Assembly: GCA_031426355.1 (NCBI GenBank)
Contig: JANPLD010000118.1
Coordinates: 15,365-79,364 of the forward strand
Reading direction: 5' to 3'
Length of the DNA stretch: 64,000 bases
DNA from: JANPLD01 sp031426355
GTDB taxonomy: Bacteria; Pseudomonadota; Alphaproteobacteria; Rickettsiales; UBA8987
Notes under the pieces: generated by a model
Databases searched by the model: none
What the model saw: only the letters and a program-made list of their open reading frames with translations
Told to the model about the DNA's origin: nothing
Program-made: the position numbers and the translations under genes
Shown here: piece after piece, positions 24,930-32,578 of the stretch
Position numbering within the stretch: the first letter of the stretch is position 1
Layout of the letters: each line of letters begins with the position of its first letter

Positions 24930-25024
24930 AAAACGGAATCTAGCGGAGGTAATCTAAAGACGAGTAGGCATTGCACCCAGCTCTTTAATTAGAACTCACA
25001 TTATGCCTTGAAGCACCAGAGTTG
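24930..25024 (-). ncRNA. Structured leader of rho, or a separate small RNA
   Basis: From the promoter at 25030-25057 the minus strand would form a nested stem: AGGCAU (25008-25003) pairs with AUGCCU (24971-24966), and within it AGUUCU (24996-24991) with AGAGCU (24984-24979) around AAUUAA. The remaining 100 nt to the rho ATG are A+U-rich, without a clear terminator, so a long rho leader is more likely than a separate RNA. No known riboswitch class was recognised. Confidence 0.3.
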
Positions 25025-25029
25025 CCCTC

Positions 25030-25057
25030 ATTCTATACAGATAAAAACACCTGTCAA
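25030..25057 (-). promoter_or_regulatory. Strong sigma-70-type promoter upstream of rho
   Basis: On the minus strand TTGACA (25057-25052), a 16-bp spacer and TAGAAT (25035-25030; also readable as TATAGAAT). This is the best -35/-10 match noticed in the window. Predicted start near 25023 gives a leader of about 215 nt for rho. Confidence 0.65.
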
Positions 25058-25085
25058 AGGGTATTTTTTAATTATAATCATTTAT

Positions 25086-26603
25086 TTAAGTAAGCTCCAT
25101 ACCCTTCTTCAAGGCTTTTTGCATATTCACTTCTCCATTAGATTTTTCCGAATTGATGGCTTTTATCGTATTTGAAAACTCACTTGCCAACCTGTTAAGC
25201 TCCTCTAACTGTTCCGGTGCCATTACACCCTCAAACATCTTTGGATGATCTTTTAAAAACTTCTCAATTTCCTCAATTTTATAAATGCATGGGCAATAAC
25301 TTCTCATCTCTTCACCATTCCGCAGATCATAAGATTCAGGTAATTGCTGCTCAAATATATGCTGGAATTTAACTTTTCTTTTTTCTCCACCGCCATCAAT
25401 ATCAATTCCTTCCTCTTTCACTTTGTATAAAATAGCTTGAAAAAGCTTCTGAAATTCACGCCTGAACTCCTCATAGTTATGAATATCAGGCTTTATACTT
25501 TCCAAATATTCATAACCTTTTATATAAAGCTCCTGGGACTTCTTATTTAATTTATCAAAATTATCATTGAATTCCTTACTATCACCACCAGGTTTAATCT
25601 TATCAAAAATTGTTTGAATATCATGTATGCCATCACCATCTTTTTCAGGGATGGACTTCACAACTTTATTGATAGTTTTATCTAATTTATACATGAACTC
25701 CAAAAGCTCATGCGGGTAAAAATAACTTCTTTTTTTAAAATTTTCCTGATCATTAATTTTACTAGGTTCAAAATCTTTAAATACTTTTTTAAAGTTTTCC
25801 TCCCATATTTTTTCAGGATTATTTATTAAATCATGAACGGCAATTTCTTTTAATTCTATCTTGCCATCAATTTCTTTATGATGTTTTTTGTAATATTTAT
25901 TTATATCTTTAAGTGCTTCTTTTGAATTTTCCTCAAAGCCTTTCCCTAACTGCCTCACTTTATCAAATCGTTCCTGGAAATTTTCAGGAAAATAAAATCT
26001 GGTTGCTTCGTTTTCATGGGCCTTATCTATGACAGACACCATATTTATATAGCCATCATCAATTACTATATAGCGGTCTGCAAATTTATATAATTGGTTT
26101 TCAGCACCTATGCTTCTATTAGGATCAACGAAGGAATATCTTATAGGTACATCCCACCTTTCAGATTTATAAGGACGATTATTATTTATATGATCAGTAA
26201 TCTGCTGGGATAGATTAGATTTTAATCCGGATATTTCCTCCGAAAGTTTATTGGCAGAGCTTAATAAAGATTCCTCTGACATTATCTTCATAACATCTCC
26301 CGCAGGCATAGATATTAATGTTTCAAAAAATTGTTTTTGATCTTTATCCATCCATGAATTGATATTCCCTGAAGAATACTTAGCTAAAAGCACATCTCTT
26401 TCATCAGGCGTCATTTCATTCTTAAAAACGGCATCATATGTATGATATTGCTCAAAAAAAGTGTCATAAGTATAGGGGTTTGTGATTACTTCCTTAATAT
26501 ATTTCTGCGGATCAGTTTTCCAGAGTCCGTTAGGTTCATGCTCTTTATCATATTGCAGCCTTTGAGCTGCGGCTTTAATTATATCTAATGGCGTAACAGG
26601 CAT
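25086..26603 (-). CDS. Large unknown protein with CtrA-type promoter
   Basis: A 505-residue hydrophilic protein without signal peptide or membrane segment. It opens MPVTPLDIIKAAAQRLQYDK and contains long Lys/Glu/Asp-rich helical regions (about 200-260, 330-400) plus a more globular middle (YIVIDDGYINMVSVID). A single CPC pair occurs near residue 438. The tail ends MQKALKKGMELT. AGGGGAT precedes the ATG. Not recognised; no catalytic motif. It is upstream of neither rho nor pgm in other genomes that I know, and it is noticeably A+T-rich. I infer a lineage-specific, possibly secreted protein because of its promoter class. Confidence 0.75.
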   Translation of the reverse strand: MPVTPLDIIKAAAQRLQYDKEHEPNGLWKTDPQKYIKEVITNPYTYDTFFEQYHTYDAVFKNEMTPDERDVLLAKYSSGNINSWMDKDQKQFFETLISMPAGDVMKIMSEESLLSSANKLSEEISGLKSNLSQQITDHINNNRPYKSERWDVPIRYSFVDPNRSIGAENQLYKFADRYIVIDDGYINMVSVIDKAHENEATRFYFPENFQERFDKVRQLGKGFEENSKEALKDINKYYKKHHKEIDGKIELKEIAVHDLINNPEKIWEENFKKVFKDFEPSKINDQENFKKRSYFYPHELLEFMYKLDKTINKVVKSIPEKDGDGIHDIQTIFDKIKPGGDSKEFNDNFDKLNKKSQELYIKGYEYLESIKPDIHNYEEFRREFQKLFQAILYKVKEEGIDIDGGGEKRKVKFQHIFEQQLPESYDLRNGEEMRSYCPCIYKIEEIEKFLKDHPKMFEGVMAPEQLEELNRLASEFSNTIKAINSEKSNGEVNMQKALKKGMELT

Positions 26604-26633
26604 TATATCCCCTTTATAATAATGAATTTTTTT

Positions 26634-26665
26634 ATATTACCTTAAAAAGGTTAATTTTTCATTAA
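26634..26665 (-). promoter_or_regulatory. CtrA-type promoter box for the gene at 25086-26603
   Basis: On the minus strand TTAA (26665-26662), 7 nt, TTAACC (26654-26649), then TAATAT (26639-26634) after 11 nt; TATAAA at 26636-26631 overlaps it as an alternative -10. Confidence 0.65.
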
Positions 26666-26707
26666 TATTACAAAAGTCACCTTATTACAAATCAATACGT
26701 TAGACAA

Positions 26708-28135
26708 TTAATGTCCACCATCACTTAATTTTAATCCGTAAACAGACAATATTCCATTTATCTTATCCTTAAGAGCATCAAGCTCAGCCTCTGAATTACC
26801 TTCCGCGCGGATACTGATAGCACTTTGCGTGTTAGAAGAACGCACCATCCACCACCCGCCTTTTTCCATTACCCTTATCCCGTCGATCTCGCTTACTTCC
26901 GCAGGAGATTCTTTTATTTTTGCTCGTATTTCTTCCACTATCCTGAGTTTATCAGCTTCAGGAACCATTATACGGTATTCAGGCGATGCATAAGATTTCG
27001 GCAATTTTGAAACTGCGTCACTTGGCTTAAGTTTTCTTTTTACAAAATAATTTATCAGGCGAACTGCCGCATAGACCGCATCATCATATCCATAATTCTT
27101 ATCATTAAAGAAAATATGCCCGCTCATTTCCCCTGCTAACGGTGCGCCGGTTTCCATAAGCTTCTGCTTGATGAATGAATGCCCGGTTTTCCATATTATA
27201 GCCTCACCGCCAAACTCCTTAACCTTATCAAAGAATGCCTGACTGGCTTTCACATCCGCGATTATCTTTGCACCTTTAATATCCGCCAGAACATCATCGG
27301 CAAAAAATATCATCATCTGATCACCCCAGATTATCCGCCCTTCTCCATCCACAGCACCGATCCTGTCACCATCACCATCAAATGCCAATCCAATGTCGCA
27401 TTTCTCTTTTTTTACCAGATCAATTAGCTGTTGTAAATTCTCCGCAACTGTCGGGTCTGGATGATGCGCCGGAAAATTCCCGTCGATCTTTTCATTTATC
27501 AGGAAATGTTTTGCCGGAATTCTTTTTACCAGCTCCCCAACTATCTCACCCGCAGAACCATTCCCCGGATCCCACGCTATTTTAAGGTCTTTTAGGAATT
27601 CATTTGAACCTTCTAGCGCTCCCGCAAGGTTGTTCAAATATTCTTCTTTCACAGGAAAATTATGAACCACTCCTTTGCCTTCTGCAAAATCCCCAGCCTC
27701 ACACATGCGGCCTATTTCTTTTATTTCTTCACCAAACAGCGGCGCCTTATTATACATCATCTTAAAACCATTATCCTGCTTCGGGTTATGCGATGCAGTA
27801 ATAACCATCCCACCATCCATATTTTTAGAGCGCACAGTAAAATACACCATCGGGCTTGGTCCAACGCCTATGTCAAACACTTCAGCTCCGGCATCCACCA
27901 AACCTTTTATAACTTCCGCTTTTAATGACGGCGTTGATATCCTACCATCATAACCAAGCACGAGCTTTGGGTTTTTATTATTTGTTTTTCTGATTATCTT
28001 GGTCGCAAATGCGCGCGCTATATAATAAGCATCTTCCGTAAATATCTGTTTCCCCACTTCCCCGCGTATATCATACGCCCGCAGCGCCGTTGAATTTAAA
28101 ACTTTAGAGGGGGTAAGGGAAAAGGGGTAAGGCAT
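26708..28135 (-). CDS. Phosphomannomutase/phosphoglucomutase
   Basis: A 475-residue alpha-D-phosphohexomutase interconverting hexose 1- and 6-phosphates for envelope sugars. Seen: LRAYDIRGEVGKQI, the phosphoserine loop VITASHNPKQDNGFK, the metal loop LAFDGDGDRIGAVD, the sugar-specificity loop LAGEMSGHIFF and the phosphate-binding RSSNTQSAISIRAE. The GEMSGH loop suits the manB/algC-type dual enzyme. The first ten codons (MPYPFSLTPSK) come from a purine-rich repeat that continues upstream, and no other start exists before the conserved core, so the repeat appears to supply the start codon. Confidence 0.9.
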   Translation of the reverse strand: MPYPFSLTPSKVLNSTALRAYDIRGEVGKQIFTEDAYYIARAFATKIIRKTNNKNPKLVLGYDGRISTPSLKAEVIKGLVDAGAEVFDIGVGPSPMVYFTVRSKNMDGGMVITASHNPKQDNGFKMMYNKAPLFGEEIKEIGRMCEAGDFAEGKGVVHNFPVKEEYLNNLAGALEGSNEFLKDLKIAWDPGNGSAGEIVGELVKRIPAKHFLINEKIDGNFPAHHPDPTVAENLQQLIDLVKKEKCDIGLAFDGDGDRIGAVDGEGRIIWGDQMMIFFADDVLADIKGAKIIADVKASQAFFDKVKEFGGEAIIWKTGHSFIKQKLMETGAPLAGEMSGHIFFNDKNYGYDDAVYAAVRLINYFVKRKLKPSDAVSKLPKSYASPEYRIMVPEADKLRIVEEIRAKIKESPAEVSEIDGIRVMEKGGWWMVRSSNTQSAISIRAEGNSEAELDALKDKINGILSVYGLKLSDGGH

Positions 28136-28143
28136 AAGGGATA
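28106..28143. repeat. Purine-rich repeat at the start of the phosphohexomutase gene
   Basis: Plus strand: AGAGGGGGTAAGGGAAAAGG, then GGTAAGGCATAAGGGAT. A related copy in opposite orientation lies at 28519-28553, so the pair brackets the four-helix-bundle gene. Confidence 0.55.
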
Positions 28144-28145
28144 TA

Positions 28146-28517
28146 TTATATTTTTGTTTTTAGAACTTTTCGTAATGTATTAAGCATTTTTTCTATCTCT
28201 CTTATATTTAAAAATATCTCTTTTAAATCTTCTTTTTTACAAAGCTCAATATCAAAACAAATTATTAATTGCGTTTCAACTTCTGCAAGGGATCCAAGTG
28301 CTATGGATAAAAAATTGATAAAATCTTTTGTACTTCTCCTCGTATGACCTTCAGCAATATTGGAAGGTACAGAAACTGCCGATTTCCTAACTTGAGAAGT
28401 AATCCCATATAATTCCTCTTTTGGAAACTTCCTTGATAAAAAATATACGTCTTTTGCTAAAATCCTCGCCTTTTTCCAAACCTCTAAATCCCTAAAACTT
28501 TTTATCTCTTTTGTCAT
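28146..28517 (-). CDS. Four-helix-bundle protein (23S rRNA intervening-sequence type)
   Basis: A 123-residue protein of the four-helix-bundle family first seen encoded in 23S rRNA intervening sequences. Seen: SFRDLEVWKKARILAKDVYF, the conserved TSQVRKSAVSVPSNIAEGHT and a LxEVETQLIICFDI-type third helix. Members form pentamers; the function is unclear, and they are spread in many genomes next to repeats. Here it is flanked by two related repeats in opposite orientation, which suggests transfer as a unit. There is no rRNA gene nearby. Confidence 0.9.
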   Translation of the reverse strand: MTKEIKSFRDLEVWKKARILAKDVYFLSRKFPKEELYGITSQVRKSAVSVPSNIAEGHTRRSTKDFINFLSIALGSLAEVETQLIICFDIELCKKEDLKEIFLNIREIEKMLNTLRKVLKTKI

Positions 28518-28518
28518 A

Positions 28519-28553
28519 AGTTCCTTATCCCTTCCCCCTTAAGCCTTATCCCT
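28519..28553. repeat. Pyrimidine-rich repeat upstream of the four-helix-bundle gene
   Basis: Plus strand: GTTCCTTATCCCTTCCCCCT, then TAAGCCTTATCCCTA. It is the inverted relative of 28106-28143 across the gene at 28146-28517. Confidence 0.55.
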
Positions 28554-28557
28554 ATTG

Positions 28558-28914
28558 TTACTTCACCTTCTCACATTTATTGTGGTTACATTCCAGTTTA
28601 ATATTTTCCTTCTCACATTTTACCGCGCAGACATTATTACAAATACCTTTAAAACTTGCTTTTCTTTTCTCCACTATGGTCTGGAATATTTTATGAACAT
28701 AGAATTTACACCCGAGCGGGCACATACCTTCCATCACAACGCAGTCTTTATCTGCCTGGCAATGCCTTGCTTCCCTTAAAAATTTCTTAAAATCCGCAAC
28801 AGCCTGCCCGCATTCTGAAAGCTGCATAGCCTTAAGCCCCCTCATCTGCTCACCGTCAGAAGCAAGTGGAAAACAAATCAAAATCAGGAACCCAAAAAAT
28901 ATGATCTTTTTCAT
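28558..28914 (-). CDS. Small exported Cys-rich protein
   Basis: A 118-residue protein with signal peptide (MKKIIFFGFLILICFPLAS, about 19 residues). The mature part has ten cysteines at 35, 52, 58, 65, 69, 92, 96, 100, 109 and 114, including CPLGC and a CxxxCxxxC run, which points to a disulfide-rich periplasmic fold. The arrangement differs from that of the duplicated Cys-rich protein at 20499. Its start codon overlaps the stop of the upstream polyprenyl synthase gene by one base (TAATG), so translation is probably coupled. Family not recognised. Confidence 0.75.
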   Translation of the reverse strand: MKKIIFFGFLILICFPLASDGEQMRGLKAMQLSECGQAVADFKKFLREARHCQADKDCVVMEGMCPLGCKFYVHKIFQTIVEKRKASFKGICNNVCAVKCEKENIKLECNHNKCEKVK

Positions 28915-29903
28915 TAACCTTCTCTTTCAATGGAGAACTTTAAAATATCTTCTAACGCCTTACTATATTCATTTTCAGGCAGGTTAGAAAGGTTCTTTTT
29001 ACCTGCATCACAATATTCTATTGCTGTTTTCCGGCAGAATTCCTGTGAATTACTCTCTATCATCAGAGATCTTAACTTCCTGAATTCCTCTTCATTCCTC
29101 AGCTCTTCATTACCTGAAAATAATTTTTCCATCTCAGCAACTGCTGACTTCTGGCTGCTGATCACCTTATACAAATGAATTACCGGCAGTGTTGCTTTTC
29201 CCTCACGAAAATCATCACCAAGTTTCTTCCCCCATGAATTCTCATCGGCAAAATAATCAAGCTCATCATCACTTATCTGGAATGATATCCCAAGGTTCCT
29301 GCCAAATTTTCCTGCATTGGTTTTCTGCTCCTCATCTGCATCTGCAATTATGGCTCCAACCCTACCACAGGCTGCGAACAGTTCAGCAGTTTTAGCCGTA
29401 ATGATATCAATATAATCTTCAATGGAAGTTTTAATATCCGCCTTATGCATCAGCTGCTTTATCTCGCCTTCCGTAAGTATTGATGAAGTATGCGAAAGAA
29501 CTTTTATTATTTCGAGGCTGCCGGAATCACTCATCATTCCAAATGCCTGCGCCAGTAAAAAATCACCCACCAGAACGCTTGCCGGGTTACCCCATAATTC
29601 ATTGGCAGTTTTCCTGCCACGTCGCATCTTGCTGCCATCAACTACATCATCATGGAAGAGCGTCGCCGTATGCAGTAATTCAACACATGCCGCCATTTCT
29701 GATATTAGCTTGCTTTTGCCACCCAGCATCTTGGCACATAATATCAATATTATCGGCCTCAGCCTTTTTCCACCAGCCGTCACTATATGGCTAAGCAAAG
29801 ATTTTATAAGATCAGGCCTCCCCTCCCCAAGCGCAATTATCCTCGCATCAACCGCTTTCAGCTCCTCTTCGTACAAAGGCTTATATTTATGTAATGGACT
29901 CAT
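28914..29903 (-). CDS. ispB: All-trans polyprenyl (octaprenyl-type) diphosphate synthase
   Basis: A 329-residue trans-prenyltransferase that elongates farnesyl diphosphate for the ubiquinone side chain. Seen: GGKRLRPIILILCAKML, the first Asp-rich motif LFHDDVVDGSKMRRGR, ASVLVGDFLLAQAFGMM and the second motif SDDELDYF. The residues before the first Asp motif (LLHTATL) are small, as in long-chain synthases. Length is typical of IspB. The squalene-pathway gene lies about 200 bp upstream on the same strand, separated by repeats; both use farnesyl diphosphate. Confidence 0.9.
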   Translation of the reverse strand: MSPLHKYKPLYEEELKAVDARIIALGEGRPDLIKSLLSHIVTAGGKRLRPIILILCAKMLGGKSKLISEMAACVELLHTATLFHDDVVDGSKMRRGRKTANELWGNPASVLVGDFLLAQAFGMMSDSGSLEIIKVLSHTSSILTEGEIKQLMHKADIKTSIEDYIDIITAKTAELFAACGRVGAIIADADEEQKTNAGKFGRNLGISFQISDDELDYFADENSWGKKLGDDFREGKATLPVIHLYKVISSQKSAVAEMEKLFSGNEELRNEEEFRKLRSLMIESNSQEFCRKTAIEYCDAGKKNLSNLPENEYSKALEDILKFSIEREG

Positions 29904-29929
29904 AATTTATCTAAAATATAAAAATTAAT

Positions 29930-30001
29930 CCCTCTCCTTCTTACGGGAGAGGGTTGCGAAGTCTTGCTTTCACAAGAAAGCTAGACGAAGCTGGGTGAGG
30001 G
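29930..30001 (+). repeat. REP-like element, family A, forward copy with long insert
   Basis: CCCTCTCC, a short loop and GGGAGAGGG, then a 38-nt insert with a TCTTGC/CAAGA inner hairpin, and GGGTGAGGG. It is the inverse of the next element at 30024-30059; both lie between ispB and the hpnC-hpnD gene. Confidence 0.75.
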
Positions 30002-30023
30002 TTCATAGTTAATAATAACACCA

Positions 30024-30059
30024 CCCCTCACCCTAACCCTCTCCCACAAGGGAAGAGGG
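30024..30059 (-). repeat. REP-like element, family A, reverse copy
   Basis: CCCTCACCCTAACCCTCTCC, then C ACAAG GGAAGAGGG. Same family as 29930, 37375, 54652 and 55036. Together with the element at 29930 it forms an inverted pair with only about 22 bp between. Confidence 0.8.
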
Positions 30060-30106
30060 AAATAGATTTCTAACCCAACTCCTAACTCCCAACGCCTTAT
30101 TCCCAA

Positions 30107-31804
30107 TCACGCCCCATTGAAAAATATCTGGAATTTCTCATAAGTCGTAAGCGTAATATCATTTCTTTCAAATTCAAAATCTGCGCTTTTCATCTTCTGT
30201 AGATATTTCGCATAAACCTTCGCCATAAGCATGGCAGGTTTCATATTCTGCTTTTCTTCTTCAGGCAAAAGGTTTAACGCCGAATATAATGACTTTTCTG
30301 CTTCAGCCGCCATTTCCGCAAAAACCCCCTTCAAGCGCGGCAGGTAAGATTTATAATCCAGCGAAAGCTCAAATGGCTTCAGAACAAGGAAATTATATTT
30401 CACTGCTAGTTCTTTCGGTACATATATGCGGCCCATCCTCGCATCCTCTTCCACATCGCGCAGGATATTTATCAGCTGCAAACCACGTCCAAGTTTTATC
30501 GCAAAATCAAAAATAACCTGTGAATTCTTTTCATTATAACCAAATATCCTTGTCGATGCCACACCCACACACCCTGCCACATTGAAGCAGTATTTATCCA
30601 GCACCCCCCATTCCGGGAAGAACATTTTCCCGCTAATGTCCATTATCTGCCCGTTTATAACATGCAGCAGGTAATTTTTATGTATGTCATATTTTTTACA
30701 TATCAGGTTCACTTCCCTGATCAGCGGATGCCTAGGATAAGTATCATAATCCAGACTATCGATATTATTGGTCTGCGCAAAAAACTCCCTCAGTGTTTCA
30801 GTAGGGTTATGGCTGGATTCCTTATCGGCAAAATCATCAACTCTTTTACAGTACGCGTAGAATGAAAGCACATCATGCAGCCTTTCACCTTTCATGGTCT
30901 TGAGTGGTTTTATGAAGGAACTACCAGCCGTTTCCGCCAGAACCCTTGCCATTTTAAGCGGCGCTGTTTTTATGATTGCAAAATATAAACCTTTCGCCAA
31001 ACAGAATAATTTTTCAAACTTATTAAGCTCAACCCTTTTCTTCAGAACATCATTCTTACGCAGCTTCCATATAAGCAACTTACATATCTCAACTATAGTA
31101 AATAATTCCGCACGCACCCTGAAAGATAATATCTTCTCCGGAAAATTCTTAGCCCTATCAAGCATTTCTTGAATTCTATCCAGAACTTTTCCTTTACCTT
31201 CCTTTACCTCATAACACTCTTTATCCTGCAAAAATTTCTCACGGTTCGGAAAAAACGACCTATCAAAATAAACCCTTTTCAGATTTATATAATCACTTTT
31301 TAGATCCTGCAAATGATTAAGTAATTGCAGCGTCATACATATCTTATCAGCCTTCTCTATATCGCAGTCAAATTCATGCGTTGCCTCTAAAAACAATTTG
31401 CCGATACTTGCCGCTGAACGATCACAATATTTAAGTGTATCTTCCCATGAATTATATTCCCTGAAGATATTACAATCTTCAATAAAAGCTTCAAGCAGGC
31501 CTACACCGCTCCTTACATCGAACACACCTTTGTTACACAACCTTGAAAATTCTATGGCAAAGTCAGGCAGCTCTGCTTCATTTTTATTTTTTAATGACTC
31601 AAGTAATTTTACCAGTATCGCCTGGCTATGTATCCTAAAACCATTAGGGTTATCCGCTATCTCATCTGCGCTTCTTGCAAAATTATATAAAGCGCGGATC
31701 GGTTTCCTGCTGCGCTTCGGCACGAGTAAACTCGCCACCGGAAAATTTTCTGACTTCCTGAATATATTCAGTTTTTTGATATCTTTGATATCACTTAATT
31801 TCAC
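30107..31804 (-). CDS. Fused HpnC-HpnD squalene-pathway enzyme
   Basis: A 565-residue protein composed of two complete squalene/phytoene-synthase domains. Residues about 1-275 resemble HpnC (hydroxysqualene synthase): NFPVASLLVPKRSRKPIRAL, DEIAD at 47-51 and LQDLKSD at 165-171. Residues about 285-565 resemble HpnD (presqualene diphosphate synthase): DDFAD at 323-327 and DVEED at 450-454 in LINILRDVEEDARMGRIYVP. In hopanoid producers these are separate adjacent genes; here they are one frame without an internal stop. Together they would convert farnesyl diphosphate to hydroxysqualene; HpnE is not in the window. hdaA precedes it by one base. Confidence 0.85.
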   Translation of the reverse strand: MKLSDIKDIKKLNIFRKSENFPVASLLVPKRSRKPIRALYNFARSADEIADNPNGFRIHSQAILVKLLESLKNKNEAELPDFAIEFSRLCNKGVFDVRSGVGLLEAFIEDCNIFREYNSWEDTLKYCDRSAASIGKLFLEATHEFDCDIEKADKICMTLQLLNHLQDLKSDYINLKRVYFDRSFFPNREKFLQDKECYEVKEGKGKVLDRIQEMLDRAKNFPEKILSFRVRAELFTIVEICKLLIWKLRKNDVLKKRVELNKFEKLFCLAKGLYFAIIKTAPLKMARVLAETAGSSFIKPLKTMKGERLHDVLSFYAYCKRVDDFADKESSHNPTETLREFFAQTNNIDSLDYDTYPRHPLIREVNLICKKYDIHKNYLLHVINGQIMDISGKMFFPEWGVLDKYCFNVAGCVGVASTRIFGYNEKNSQVIFDFAIKLGRGLQLINILRDVEEDARMGRIYVPKELAVKYNFLVLKPFELSLDYKSYLPRLKGVFAEMAAEAEKSLYSALNLLPEEEKQNMKPAMLMAKVYAKYLQKMKSADFEFERNDITLTTYEKFQIFFNGA

Positions 31805-31805
31805 A

Positions 31806-32441
31806 CTAACTCACAATATCTTTTACAAATGGAATAGTTATATTCCTTTTTTTCTCAAGGGATTGTTTGGAAATCACTGCTATCGACTCAATTATTTTTC
31901 TGTAATCGCGCTCCATTCTTTTTGAAAGGAACTCCACCACATCAATTGAAACCGTCATCTGCCTGTCAGAAAACAGCTTTATTATCAGCGCCTTTATAAC
32001 CTCATCATCAGGCTTTTCTATTATGATATTATAAGCACTTGAGATGCGCGATTTCAGATCATCAGAAAAAGCTTCGCCTTTCGCCTCTTTTATTTCCGCA
32101 GCCGTTTTAGTTGAGGTCAGCAGTAACTTCCCCCCCTCATTATTAATTTTATTTATCAAATGAAATAACTCTTCCCCACCAGCCTTATCTAACTTCTCTA
32201 TATCTTCAACTAACTTCAAACTTCCATCTTCAAACCTCAAACTATTCTTACTGACCCATATATTCGCCAGATGCGTTTTCCCGCTCCCTTCAACTCCGCT
32301 AATTAGCGCAATATTCCCCACCCATTCCTCCAGCGGCGACATAACAAAATCAAATGCAGCCTTATTACTCGTTCCAACAATAAAATCGCTTTTTAAATAG
32401 CTTTCAAGATCACTAAATTCTAATAAAAACTGTTTTGCCAC
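31806..32441 (-). CDS. hdaA: DnaA regulatory inactivator HdaA
   Basis: A 211-residue DnaA-like AAA+ protein without the DNA-binding domain. In alphaproteobacteria it stimulates DnaA-ATP hydrolysis with the sliding clamp. Seen: clamp-binding N-terminus MAKQFLLEF (Q-x-x-L-x-F-like), Walker A SGVEGSGKTHLAN, a Walker B-like LVEDIEKLD, and ELFHLINKINNEGGKLLLTS. Residues about 66-77 (NSLRFEDGSLK) are encoded by a family B repeat, exactly between the two Walker motifs. In relatives hdaA lies next to perM; here an opposite-strand gene has come between. It starts one base before the hpnC-hpnD gene. Confidence 0.9.
   Translation of the reverse strand: MAKQFLLEFSDLESYLKSDFIVGTSNKAAFDFVMSPLEEWVGNIALISGVEGSGKTHLANIWVSKNSLRFEDGSLKLVEDIEKLDKAGGEELFHLINKINNEGGKLLLTSTKTAAEIKEAKGEAFSDDLKSRISSAYNIIIEKPDDEVIKALIIKLFSDRQMTVSIDVVEFLSKRMERDYRKIIESIAVISKQSLEKKRNITIPFVKDIVS
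32211..32243. repeat. Family B repeat in the hdaA coding region
   Basis: Plus strand AACTTCAAACTTCCATCTTC, then AAACCTCAAACTA; related to 3327-3349 and, inverted, to 39856-39878. It is in frame and translated in HdaA. Confidence 0.6.
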
Positions 32442-32509
32442 ACTTTTATCTTTTTAAATTAATCTTATAATACAAACAATTATACTAAATGCCTAAATTA
32501 ACCCCTTGG

Positions 32510-32541
32510 TTAATTATTTATTAACCTTTGTATATTATACT
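32510..32541 (+). promoter_or_regulatory. CtrA-type promoter box for the gene at 32579
   Basis: TTAA (32510-32513), 7 nt, TTAACC (32521-32526), then TATACT (32536-32541) 11 nt after the second TTAA. A further TTAA at 32498 adds a half site. Confidence 0.7.
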
Positions 32542-32578
32542 ATCAAAATTACTATCATAAAACAAAAAGGGATACACA

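Noticed and set aside
24900..25057. 6S RNA, tmRNA or a known riboswitch before rho
   Set aside because: Stems are present, but no diagnostic conserved segments of these RNAs could be matched; kept only as a structured leader.
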